The position numbers and the translations under genes were made by a program. 64,000 nt of DNA from DASRDU01 sp035652435 (lineage in GTDB: Bacteria > Acidobacteriota > Blastocatellia > RBC074), in the NCBI GenBank assembly GCA_035652435.1, contig DASRDU010000162.1, positions 1 through 64,000 on the forward strand, written 5' to 3'. The notes under the pieces were generated by a model. The model had not been told where the DNA came from and did no database searches. It saw only the letters and a program-made list of their open reading frames with translations. Below, one piece after another: positions 17,539-24,606 of the stretch; positions within the stretch are counted from its first letter, which is position 1, and the number at the start of each line of letters is the position of its first letter.

Positions 17539-17560
17539 CTTAACCCCAGTCTTGGGTTGA
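17535..17560. repeat. Left target duplication and terminal repeat of the IS982-family element
   Basis: TTAACTTAA (17535-17543) is repeated at 21585-21593. Just inside is ACCCCAGTCTTGGGTTGA (17543-17560), matching the reverse complement of the right end (21568-21585) with one mismatch. The duplication is 7-9 bases, depending on where the ACC terminus is placed. It includes the IS4 transposase stop codon. Confidence 0.88.
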
Positions 17561-17633
17561 AAAGTGAAGGTCGTCAGTTCTCAACCAGAGTGTAAAATGT
17601 AGTCACCAAACAACAACTTACACTCAGAGGAGG

Positions 17634-18121
17634 ATGACGACCCTGATGCAGAGCATAAATGACCAGCTGATCGAAATCTATGTCTTTGTGGATGACTATC
17701 TGAAGACACATCCGCGGCGTGCCGCCCGGCGGCAGTCCAATAACGCTGAGCCTGCTTTCACCGATGCCGAGGTGATGACCATCGCCTTGATGCAAGGCTA
17801 CTTTCAATGCCCGACGCGAACGCGCACCTACGAACTGGTGCGGGCCAACGCTGCAGGGGCCTTCCCGCAGTTGTGCGGCTACAAGCAATGGCTGGCGCGG
17901 CTCCATCAACTGACGGCGCTCCTCGGGCAGCTGCTCGCCGCCGCCCGCCGCAGTTTCTGGCAACCGCTGTCGCTCTATCTGCTCGACAGCAAGCCGATTC
18001 CGTTGTGCAAGCCGCTGCGCCACGGGCGCGTCCGGCTGTTGCGCGAAGACGGCGCTTACTTCAGCAAGGGGAGTATCGGCTGGTATTTCGGCTTCAAGCT
18101 CCACGCCATCGTCAATCTGGC
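17634..18121 (+). pseudogene. IS982-family transposase, N-terminal part
   Basis: This part encodes about 162 residues: a helical DNA-binding region (SINDQLIEIYVFVDDYL, FTDAEVMTIALMQGY) and the first catalytic block LLDSKPIPLCKPLRHGR, which contains the first acidic residue of the DDE triad. KGSIGWYFGFKLHAIVNLA is then cut off. Coding continues at 21202. The reading frame runs only four codons into the inserted DNA before a stop. Confidence 0.88.
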
Positions 18122-18147
18122 GGTAGTGGGGCGATAGTGGGTTGTCG
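18122..18147 (+). repeat. Left terminal inverted repeat of the 3.08-kb element
   Basis: GTAGTGGGGCGATAGTG followed by GGTTGTCG matches the inverted right end except for two internal bases and the outermost base. Confidence 0.88.
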
Positions 18148-18455
18148 GCTCCGCAGAGCCACTGGCTTTAGTCTCTCTGCCTGCGACAACTCCCTCGCGC
18201 CTGTGATCTTTAATGGGGAGGTGACAAAGTCAGCCTTTCCACTGCCGCTCCCACCCCGTCTGATTGTGACTGTTTGAGTCGAACTTTCCCCTCCTGACTG
18301 TGCGGAATGCCGAAAAGGTTGCGCCTGCTTCCGCCCCACCACTCTTTTCCTGTATTGTCCAATATTGAACAGCAATTTATCCCATTCCGCCCGATCATTC
18401 AGAACCTTCAACTCAAAGTCAGCTGCACATTAACTCTGCTCAGGAGGTCTCGACT

Positions 18456-20897
18456 ATGTTCATGAAAATCAGACGCTCTCATTTTGTGATGGGCTTTATC
18501 GGGCTGGCGCTGGTCTCGACCTTCGCCTCGGCGCAGGAAACAAAATCATCCCAGTCGCCCTCGGTCACGGCGGCGGCAACGACCGGGCGGGTGCGCTTCG
18601 CCGCGCCGGGTGAAGTCACGCAGCTGCGGCTCGAAGTCTTCGCGCCCGGCGGCGAGAAGCTCTTTGATTCCGACTTCCAGCCCGGCACCCTGCTCGACTG
18701 GTCCCTGCTCGATCAGCAGGGGCAGCGCCTCGCCGACGGTGAGTACCTCTGTCTCGTGACGGCCAGAGCGCTCTCCGGTCAATTCCGCCTCCGGCACGGC
18801 CTCCTGCGACTGGAGTCAGGCGAGACGGCACTCCGTTCGGTCGAGACCGGACAGCTCTCGTCAGCTCACGCTGCAGCGCTCGCAGGCAGTCAGCAGGCTT
18901 TCGCCGCCGGGAGCGTCGAACGCAGCACTCCCTTCCGGATTCTGAATGAAGGCGAGGCGCTGACGACCACCGTGATGGCTCACGACGGGGGCGCCGGCCA
19001 GTTGAGCGGCAGCGCCGCGGGGTTGAGCATTCGTGCCGGCGACTTCTTCGGGAGGCAGGGAGAGGTGCAGCTGCTGCTGACGCCGGAAGGCAATCTCGGC
19101 GTGGGAGTCGCGCGGCCCGAGGCAAGGCTCGATGTGGCCGGGCTGATTCGCACGAGCAAGGGCATCGTCTTCCCCGACGGGACGATCCAGACGACGGCGG
19201 CCAACCTGGTGAGCAGCGCCGGCAGAGACCGCCTCAGCGCCCTGGATAACCCGACCGGCAGCGCCATTCGAGACCGCCTCTCGCCGGGCCGCACGGTGCA
19301 AGCCGAGAGCGAGCAAAAAGGGAGAGCCGCTAAGGAAATACTCGGGCCGAATCAGGTGAACATCAGCGGTGCGGGGACGACTAACCGGATCACCAAATGG
19401 ACCGACGGTCCGAACGGCGTGGTCGGCGATTCGACCATCAGCGAAGTGAGCGGCGACATCGGGATCGGGACTTCGTCGCCGGGTGGAGTCTTTGATTTGC
19501 AGCGCAACAGCGCGGGCGACATTCTCCAGCGCTTATGGAACACGGGAAGCGGCGGGGCGAAGTTACGCTATGTGGCGGCGACGGGGCAGACCTCGCAGTT
19601 ACAACTGACCGATGGCATCGAATGGCTGATGGCGATTGCGGGCAATAATCAGATCGGGATGCAGTTCCGGGTGCGCGATACGACCGATCCGAACTCGGAA
19701 GCGGCACTGGCGGGGGCGGCGAAGATGACGATTCGCAGGAGTGGCAACGTCGGCATCGGGACCACCAGTCCACCTTATAAGCTCTCCGTCATCGAAAGCG
19801 GCAACCACGCCCTGTATGCCAAAAGCGACTTCATCGGAGTGTGGGGCGACAGCACCACCAGCAACGGGGTCTATGGGAGCAGCGTCAGTAGCGCTGGCGT
19901 CTACGGCAGGACACTTTCGACCATCTTCAACACGGCGGGAGTGCTGGGTGAGGCGAGCGCCAGTTCAGGCAACGTCGTCGGCGTCTACGGCAAGGCCCTT
20001 AACGATTCGCTGGGAACGGGAGTCGCCGGGTTCGGAAAGGCAACCGGCGGATACTTCAGCGCCGTCAGCGGCACCGGCGCGTACGGTGTCACGGCTTCGG
20101 CCACCTTTAACGCCGCCGGATTGCTCGGCGAGGCGAGCGCCAGCTCCGGCCAGGTCGTCGGCGTGTACGGTAAGGCCCTGGGCTCCCCGAACGGAACGGG
20201 TGTTCAGGGGGTTGGGCTGGCTGGTGGCGGATACTTCAGCGCCACGGGCAATGCCGGCACAGGCGTCGGCGTGTATGGCACCGGTGACAAGGCGGGCGTG
20301 AGCGGGCAAAGCACGACCGGCACTGGTGTGACTGGCACGACGGACGCGACCAGTTTCAACGCGGCGGGAGTGCTGGGTGAGGCGACAGCAGGTTCAGGCA
20401 CGGTCGTCGGCGTGTTTGGTAAAGCCACTAACGATCCGAACGGAACGGGAGTAGCCGGGGTTGGCGGCGCGACGGGAGGCTACTTTCAAGCTGCCAGCAG
20501 CGGAGGCCGTGCGATCTCGCTGGTTGGGAATGCTGTCCAGGATCGGGGCAGCGGCGGTGTGGTCAAAGCGATGGCATACATAGACCCGTTTGCGCCTGCT
20601 GGGCAGCAAATCGTGCGCTGCTACAACTCGCAGGCCACGGGCAGCAACGTGTCTACCCCTCCGTGTGGGTTCGGCATAGGTTTTAGTGCCACACCTGGCA
20701 ATTATGGGATTAATTTCGGCTTCAAAGTTGACGACCGTTTCATCTCCATCACACCTTTTATTACTGGCGGACGCATAGTTGCTAATGTGCTGAATTTTCA
20801 AGGAGGAGGAAACGAGGTGGTAGTCGTTATGGGATACAGTGATGATAGACACGCTGCTGGTGACACCCATGCCAAATTCTACATTATCGTGTATTAG
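18456..20897 (+). CDS. Secreted tail-fibre-like repeat protein (cargo of the mobile element)
   Basis: The 813-residue exported protein has a signal peptide (HFVMGFIGLALVSTFASAQ). Residues 45-125 are a beta-sandwich-like region resembling FlgD-type Ig domains (LRLEVFAPGGEKLFDSDFQP). Next come fibre-type motifs (VGVARPEARLDVAG, IGIGTSSP, VGIGTTSPPYKLSV) like those of phage tail fibres and many acidobacterial surface proteins. From residue 491 there are three repeats beginning FNxAGxLGEA, at about 491, 551 and 634, each with VVGVYGKA and GGYFxA. The C-terminal 150 residues are a separate compact domain. AGGAGG precedes the ATG. It may be a trimeric surface adhesin or fibre; no enzyme motif is seen. 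It is the only clear gene in the element. Confidence 0.82.
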   Translation: MFMKIRRSHFVMGFIGLALVSTFASAQETKSSQSPSVTAAATTGRVRFAAPGEVTQLRLEVFAPGGEKLFDSDFQPGTLLDWSLLDQQGQRLADGEYLCLVTARALSGQFRLRHGLLRLESGETALRSVETGQLSSAHAAALAGSQQAFAAGSVERSTPFRILNEGEALTTTVMAHDGGAGQLSGSAAGLSIRAGDFFGRQGEVQLLLTPEGNLGVGVARPEARLDVAGLIRTSKGIVFPDGTIQTTAANLVSSAGRDRLSALDNPTGSAIRDRLSPGRTVQAESEQKGRAAKEILGPNQVNISGAGTTNRITKWTDGPNGVVGDSTISEVSGDIGIGTSSPGGVFDLQRNSAGDILQRLWNTGSGGAKLRYVAATGQTSQLQLTDGIEWLMAIAGNNQIGMQFRVRDTTDPNSEAALAGAAKMTIRRSGNVGIGTTSPPYKLSVIESGNHALYAKSDFIGVWGDSTTSNGVYGSSVSSAGVYGRTLSTIFNTAGVLGEASASSGNVVGVYGKALNDSLGTGVAGFGKATGGYFSAVSGTGAYGVTASATFNAAGLLGEASASSGQVVGVYGKALGSPNGTGVQGVGLAGGGYFSATGNAGTGVGVYGTGDKAGVSGQSTTGTGVTGTTDATSFNAAGVLGEATAGSGTVVGVFGKATNDPNGTGVAGVGGATGGYFQAASSGGRAISLVGNAVQDRGSGGVVKAMAYIDPFAPAGQQIVRCYNSQATGSNVSTPPCGFGIGFSATPGNYGINFGFKVDDRFISITPFITGGRIVANVLNFQGGGNEVVVVMGYSDDRHAAGDTHAKFYIIVY

Positions 20898-20947
20898 CCA
20901 ACGCGCACAGAGAGCCGCCAATCAATGGGCGACCGGAGAGGTCACAT

Positions 20948-21139
20948 TCACTGGCGGTGGGTAGCCTCGTGCCCGTGAAGGTGGGGAAGAAGCCAGGGCC
21001 TGAGCGCGGCCACTCCCTCCATCCAGAACTCCACGGGCAGCCGCAGGAGAAAAGCATCGAATGGGCGCGTCAGTAAAGCACGGCAGGCATCATTGATCAG
21101 AAGGTGGGCGGCAGGAACTGACCCTTTTCTGACCTCATA
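20948..21139 (-). other. Open coding-like remnant without a start codon
   Basis: A 63-codon frame has coding-like composition (ending FLLRLPVEFWMEGVAALRPW and LLPHLHGHEATHRQ) but lacks any ATG, GTG or TTG at its open end, where a stop precedes it. It may be the tail of a decayed gene of the element. I do not recognise the family. Confidence 0.25.
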
Positions 21140-21175
21140 TCAGGCCGGAATGGTCACCTCACCGCCGCACTATTT

Positions 21176-21201
21176 CGGCAACACACTATCGCCCCACTAC
21201 T
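21176..21201 (-). repeat. Right terminal inverted repeat of the 3.08-kb element
   Basis: Read leftward, the sequence is AGTAGTGGGGCGATAGTG followed by TGTTGCCG, mirroring the left end. It is followed directly by the second copy of AATCTGGC. Confidence 0.88.
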
Positions 21202-21567
21202 AATCTGGCGGGCGAGTTGATCGGGGCGGTGCTGACCCCGGCCAATTGTGATGACCGTGATGCCGCCCCGGCCCTTGCGCTGTTTGTCGAGGGTGGAGTC
21301 GCGCTGGCTGATCTCGGCTATCGTGGGGTCGCGTTGCGCGAGGTGCTGGAGACCGAGACCGAGTTGTTGCTGCTGACGCCGGATGCGGTGGGTGAGCGGC
21401 GTGCGTTGCTCAGCACCTTGCGCGAACGGATCGAGACCACGTTCTCGCAACTGTGGCATCGGTTTATTGATCGAGTCTACTCGCGCTCGTGGAACGGGTT
21501 GTGGAATACGATCAAACTCAAGCTGTTGCATTTCAACCTCTGTCACGCGAATCTGATCTCAGCTTGA
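21202..21567 (+). pseudogene. IS982-family transposase, C-terminal part
   Basis: This continues the transposase begun at 17634: NLAGELIGAVLTPANCDDRD, then the second catalytic block ALADLGYRG and the glutamate block LRERIETTFSQLWHRF, ending at LCHANLISA. Joined to the first part it gives about 281 residues with all three DDE blocks, so the enzyme was intact before the inner insertion. Confidence 0.88.
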
Positions 21568-21593
21568 TCAACCCAAGACTGAGGTTAACTTAA
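21568..21593. repeat. Right terminal repeat and target duplication of the IS982-family element
   Basis: TCAACCCAAGACTGAGGT (21568-21585) is the inverted partner of the left end, and TTAACTTAA (21585-21593) is the second target copy. IS4-derived sequence resumes after it. Confidence 0.86.
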
Positions 21594-21670
21594 TGTCAGT
21601 GCGCTCGCGCTCCCGGGGGTAAGCCGCACTCCAAAGGCTTCACCGGTTTAAGCAGAAATTATTCTCAGCC

Positions 21671-23071
21671 ATGCTGCTGACCATCACCACCACTCATTCA
21701 CCGGCAACTGATCTCGGCTATCTGCTGCACAAGAACCCGGCTCGCCCTCAGTCCTTCGATCTGACGTTCGGGCGGGCGCACGTCTTTTACCCCGAAGTGA
21801 ACGAAGACAGATGCACGGCGGCACTGCTGCTCGACATTGATCCGGTGGGGCTCGTGCGCGGGAGGCGCGGGCCTGCCGGCGAAGGCGGGGCGCTGGAACA
21901 GTACGTCAACGACCGGCCTTACGTCGCCTCGTCATTCCTCAGCGTGGCAATCTCGCAGGTCTTCGGCAGCGCGCTCGGCGGGCGCAGCAAGGAAAGGCCG
22001 ACGCTGGCGGAAACGCAACTGCCTTTGCGGGCCCGGCTGTCCGCGCTGCCCTGTCGCGGCGGCGAAGACGTGCTGCGACGGTTATTCGAGCCGCTGGGCT
22101 ACGAAGTGGAGGCCCAGCGCCACCCGCTCGATGAAACTTTTCCCGAATGGGGTGACAGCTCTTACTTTACTGTTGGATTAAGCGGTCGGGTGCGGTTGCG
22201 CGAGTTGCTGACGCACCTCTACGTGCTGGTGCCGGTACTCGATGCCGACAAGCATTACTGGGTCGGCGATGCCGAAGTGGAAAAGCTGTTGCGGCACGGC
22301 GATGAGTGGCTCGCCCGCCACCCCGAACGCGAGTTGATCGTCAGGCGCTACCTGAAAAACCGCCCGCACCTGACGCGGCAGGCGCTCGAACGGCTGCTGG
22401 AAGAGGATAACCGGAATGCCGACGAGGCCGAAGAAGTCCACGCGCAGGAAGAGGCCGTGCTGGAAGAGAAGATCAGCCTCAACCAGCAACGGATCAATGC
22501 CGTCGTGTCAGCGCTAAAGGAGTGCGAAGCAAAGCGCGTGGTTGATCTGGGCTGCGGCGAGGGCCGGCTGCTCAAGGCAATGCTTGAAGACAAACACTTC
22601 ACCGAACTGCTCGGCGTTGACGTGTCGTACCGAGCGCTCGAAATCGCGCAGGATCGGCTGAAGCTCGACCGATTGCCTGACCTCGTGAAACGGCGGATCA
22701 GATTGATTCAGGGATCATTGACTTATCGTGACCGGCGGCTGGCCGGGTATGATGCGGCGACGCTGATCGAAGTGATCGAACACCTCGACCCGCCGCGGCT
22801 GGCCGCGATCGAACGGGTGCTGTTTGAATTCGCGAGGCCGAAGACGGTGGTGATCACGACGCCGAACGCGGAATACAACGCGAAGTTCGAGAACCTGCCG
22901 GCGGGACAGCTGCGCCACAGGGATCACCGCTTCGAATGGACTCGCGCGGAGTTCGAGCAGTGGGCAGAAGGCGTGGCACACCGGTTCGGTTACGCGGTGC
23001 GGTTTCTGCCGGTCGGGCCGATTGATGAAACGCTGGGCGCTCCGACGCAGATGGCGGTGTTTGCCCGGTGA
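21671..23071 (+). CDS. hen1: Bacterial Hen1, 3'-terminal RNA ribose 2'-O-methyltransferase
   Basis: The 466-residue protein has the two-part layout of bacterial Hen1. An N-terminal domain (residues 1-240, LLTITTTHSPATDLGYLLHK onward) stimulates Pnkp. The C-terminal part is a SAM methyltransferase. SAM motif I is VDLGCGEG (291-298). The Mn-binding pattern is in IEVIEHLD (Glu367, Glu370, His371) with later histidines in RHRDHRFEW. The enzyme methylates the 2'-OH of the 3'-terminal nucleotide of a cut RNA before Pnkp seals it, protecting the repaired site from recutting. There is no clear ribosome site, and the mobile DNA ends only about 60 bases upstream, so its original promoter is probably cut off. 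Confidence 0.93.
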   Translation: MLLTITTTHSPATDLGYLLHKNPARPQSFDLTFGRAHVFYPEVNEDRCTAALLLDIDPVGLVRGRRGPAGEGGALEQYVNDRPYVASSFLSVAISQVFGSALGGRSKERPTLAETQLPLRARLSALPCRGGEDVLRRLFEPLGYEVEAQRHPLDETFPEWGDSSYFTVGLSGRVRLRELLTHLYVLVPVLDADKHYWVGDAEVEKLLRHGDEWLARHPERELIVRRYLKNRPHLTRQALERLLEEDNRNADEAEEVHAQEEAVLEEKISLNQQRINAVVSALKECEAKRVVDLGCGEGRLLKAMLEDKHFTELLGVDVSYRALEIAQDRLKLDRLPDLVKRRIRLIQGSLTYRDRRLAGYDAATLIEVIEHLDPPRLAAIERVLFEFARPKTVVITTPNAEYNAKFENLPAGQLRHRDHRFEWTRAEFEQWAEGVAHRFGYAVRFLPVGPIDETLGAPTQMAVFAR

Positions 23072-23081
23072 GGTAAAAGCT

Positions 23082-23666
23082 TCAGTTGAAGTCCACTCTG
23101 TAATACACGTCCATCAGAGACATCCTGCACTGGACGGAAGGCAGATCAACGGTGGCGGCGAGGTCGCCATAATCGTGGCGCGCCCATCCGTCAGCCTGTC
23201 GCAGGTAATGGGTAATGTGTGGGGCGTCCTGAGAGATGAGCAGATATTCCCTTAAGGAAGGGAGAGCCTGGTAAGCTTCGCGCTTCTCGTTGCGGTCACG
23301 GCTTGCCGTCCCCGGCGATAACACTTCCACGATCAGAACCGGATTGACGAGGACGTCAAACCCTTCGATGTTTTCAAAGTCGGGCTGCCCGCAGACGACG
23401 CTGACATCCGGATAACGATAAGGTGGCAGGAGTGGCGTTTTGATCTGCAGGTCGCCGGTAAAGGTGTCGCAGGGGCGACCGGCTAGTTGCTGTCTGAGGC
23501 TGAAATACACGTTGCCACTGATCCTGACGTGCCGGCGACTTCCGCCGCTCATACAGACTATTTCACCATTCCAGTATTCGTAGCGGGCGACGCCAACTCG
23601 TTCGAGGGCGAAGTATTCTTCGAGGGTATAATGATGACGCGGCGGGTCTTTCAAATTGGCGGCCAT
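23082..23666 (-). CDS. Uma2/DUF820-family PD-(D/E)XK nuclease-like protein
   Basis: The 194-residue protein shows the Uma2 layout: YTLEEYFALERVGVARYEYW at the N-terminus, an acidic turn and YRYPDVSVVCG (the PD of PD-(D/E)XK). LIVEVLSPGTASRDRNEKR then supplies the E-x-(hydrophobic) and lysine part of the nuclease core. These proteins are common in cyanobacteria and acidobacteria, often in many copies, and their targets are unknown. AAAGGGGAACAGGCA precedes the ATG. It is encoded against hen1, with only 10 bases between the two stop codons, and separates hen1 from pnkp. It is probably a later insertion into the cluster. Confidence 0.83.
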   Translation of the reverse strand: MAANLKDPPRHHYTLEEYFALERVGVARYEYWNGEIVCMSGGSRRHVRISGNVYFSLRQQLAGRPCDTFTGDLQIKTPLLPPYRYPDVSVVCGQPDFENIEGFDVLVNPVLIVEVLSPGTASRDRNEKREAYQALPSLREYLLISQDAPHITHYLRQADGWARHDYGDLAATVDLPSVQCRMSLMDVYYRVDFN

Positions 23667-23802
23667 TGCCTGTTCCCCTTTCCGTAACTTCAGGAGTAAG
23701 ACTGACGTTGCGGAAGTTTATCACAAACCCGGACTGCCCGGCGCTTCGCACAGGTGGGAGTGTTTACGGTGTGGGTACGGGGCATTGGCATCTTCACAAA
23801 TC

Positions 23803-23863
23803 TTCCGCCCCGGAAGGGGCGTCAGAATAAAGCCCGGGGTGGAGCGCCAGCCGCAACCCCGGG
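23803..23863 (+). repeat. Dispersed GC-rich repeat, left copy
   Basis: The copy contains CCGCCCCGGAAGGGGCGTCA, then AGAATAAAGCCCGGGGTG and a closing ACCCCGGG. An inverted copy with the same core is at 24497-24564, on the other side of the small secreted-protein gene. Confidence 0.75.
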
Positions 23864-23930
23864 AACAGACGACCATCAATTTCCCGCCAGCCCGCGGAGG
23901 CGGGCGGCAGGGCGTTGGAGGTGAATCATT

Positions 23931-24449
23931 GTGACAAAGCTGATACTGTCGGCGACCCTGATTTCAGCTCTGGCCCTGCCTGCTTCCAGCCCTGCTCAGA
24001 ACACAGCGCAGGAAACGAAAGAGGTCTCTGCCTCTGAAAAAAAGAGTTTCCTGAAGCTGCTCAGAACACTGCAGGTGAAAGGGGAGTTTTTTACGGAAGA
24101 GGCTGTGCTGAGGGCCGGCCCGCGCCTGCGCGTGCTTCTCGCCCTGACGGAAAAGGAGCTGGCCGGGCTGGATATTTATCCCTTTCTGGCATTGAGCCGC
24201 GGGATGTGTGATCACAAGGAATATCGGGAGTATGGCGCCCTCCATTTTGGAGCTATTCGTCATCCGGTTTTCAAACTCTTCTGGGGCGCCGTCCTGTTCG
24301 ATGAGAAAGCTGCTACTCCGGAAATCGTGGAATACCTGCAATCGGCCCTCAAGTCTAAAGACCAATCGAAAACATTGTCAGAGATGCCTGGCCCCAACTA
24401 CGAAAATTTCAGGGAGCGGGTAATGGCCTATCACGGCAAATTCCAATGA
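23931..24449 (+). CDS. Small secreted protein of unknown function
   Basis: The 172-residue protein has a signal peptide (MTKLILSATLISALALPASSPAQ). The helical mature part includes EKKSFLKLLRTLQVKGEFFT, LTEKELAGLDIYPFLALSRG and a conserved-looking CDHKEYREYG. I do not recognise the family. It starts at GTG with GGAGGTGA about 7 bases upstream. Inverted copies of a dispersed repeat flank the gene, which suggests it entered the hen1-pnkp interval as a unit. Nothing links it to RNA repair, since it is exported. Confidence 0.68.
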   Translation: MTKLILSATLISALALPASSPAQNTAQETKEVSASEKKSFLKLLRTLQVKGEFFTEEAVLRAGPRLRVLLALTEKELAGLDIYPFLALSRGMCDHKEYREYGALHFGAIRHPVFKLFWGAVLFDEKAATPEIVEYLQSALKSKDQSKTLSEMPGPNYENFRERVMAYHGKFQ

Positions 24450-24496
24450 ATAATATCTGTCGCCCACTCCGTGGGCTGGCATCTCTTTTCGCAACT

Positions 24497-24564
24497 CACC
24501 CGGGGTTCCGCTCGCTCATGCTTCGCTCCACCCCGGGCTTTATTCTGATGCCCCTTCCGGGGCT
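24497..24564 (-). repeat. Dispersed GC-rich repeat, right (inverted) copy
   Basis: Read on the minus strand it has the same core as the left copy: GCCCCGGAAGGGGCATCAG, then AATAAAGCCCGGGGTGGAGC and ACCCCGGG. It lies just before pnkp. Confidence 0.75.
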
Positions 24565-24606
24565 GAAAACCTGTCAGGATAAGAGCGCGCCACCAACGTT
24601 ATAGCG

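Larger units (their letters stand above)
18122..21201. mobile_element. 3.08-kb inverted-repeat element carrying one large cargo gene and no recognisable transposase
   Basis: The element sits inside the IS982 transposase. AATCTGGC (up to AATCTGGCGG) is present at both junctions (18114-18121 and 21202-21209), giving an 8-10 base target duplication. The ends share GTAGTGGGGCGATAGTG and continue in a near match for about 25 bases. The distance between the two target copies is 3088 bases, and removing it exactly rejoins the two halves of the transposase in frame. The only long gene inside is the 813-residue secreted protein. A 63-codon open remnant lies on the opposite strand near the right end. 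It appears non-autonomous, mobilised by a transposase elsewhere. Confidence 0.87.
17543..21585 (+). mobile_element. IS982-family insertion sequence, split by an inner element
   Basis: Inverted 18-base ends (one mismatch) and a 7-9 base target duplication define this element. Without the 3.08-kb inner insertion it would be about 950 bases, the usual IS982 size, with a single transposase gene. It inserted at the end of the IS4 transposase gene and is itself interrupted at 18122. Confidence 0.86.
16183..21610 (+). mobile_element. IS4-family element, interrupted by two further insertions
   Basis: The outermost mobile unit starts near 16183, inside the nucleotidyltransferase gene, and ends near 21610, just before hen1. 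Its left end (about 16183-16204, TAGCGCAAATGGTGACAATGAG) is an imperfect inverted match to CTTAATGTCAGTGCGCTCGC at about 21589-21608. Its transposase lies at 16209-17538, and an IS982-type element sits directly after the transposase stop codon. The ends are approximate, and no clear target duplication was found because flanking gene sequence has been deleted. Confidence 0.6.

Noticed and set aside
18112..18411. Leftward 99-codon frame at the left end of the 3.08-kb element, considered as a transposase
   Set aside because: No DDE-type or DNA-binding motif, and it crosses the element boundary.
18456..20897. Prophage tail fibre
   Set aside because: The protein has a signal peptide and no phage structural, lysis or integrase genes are nearby.
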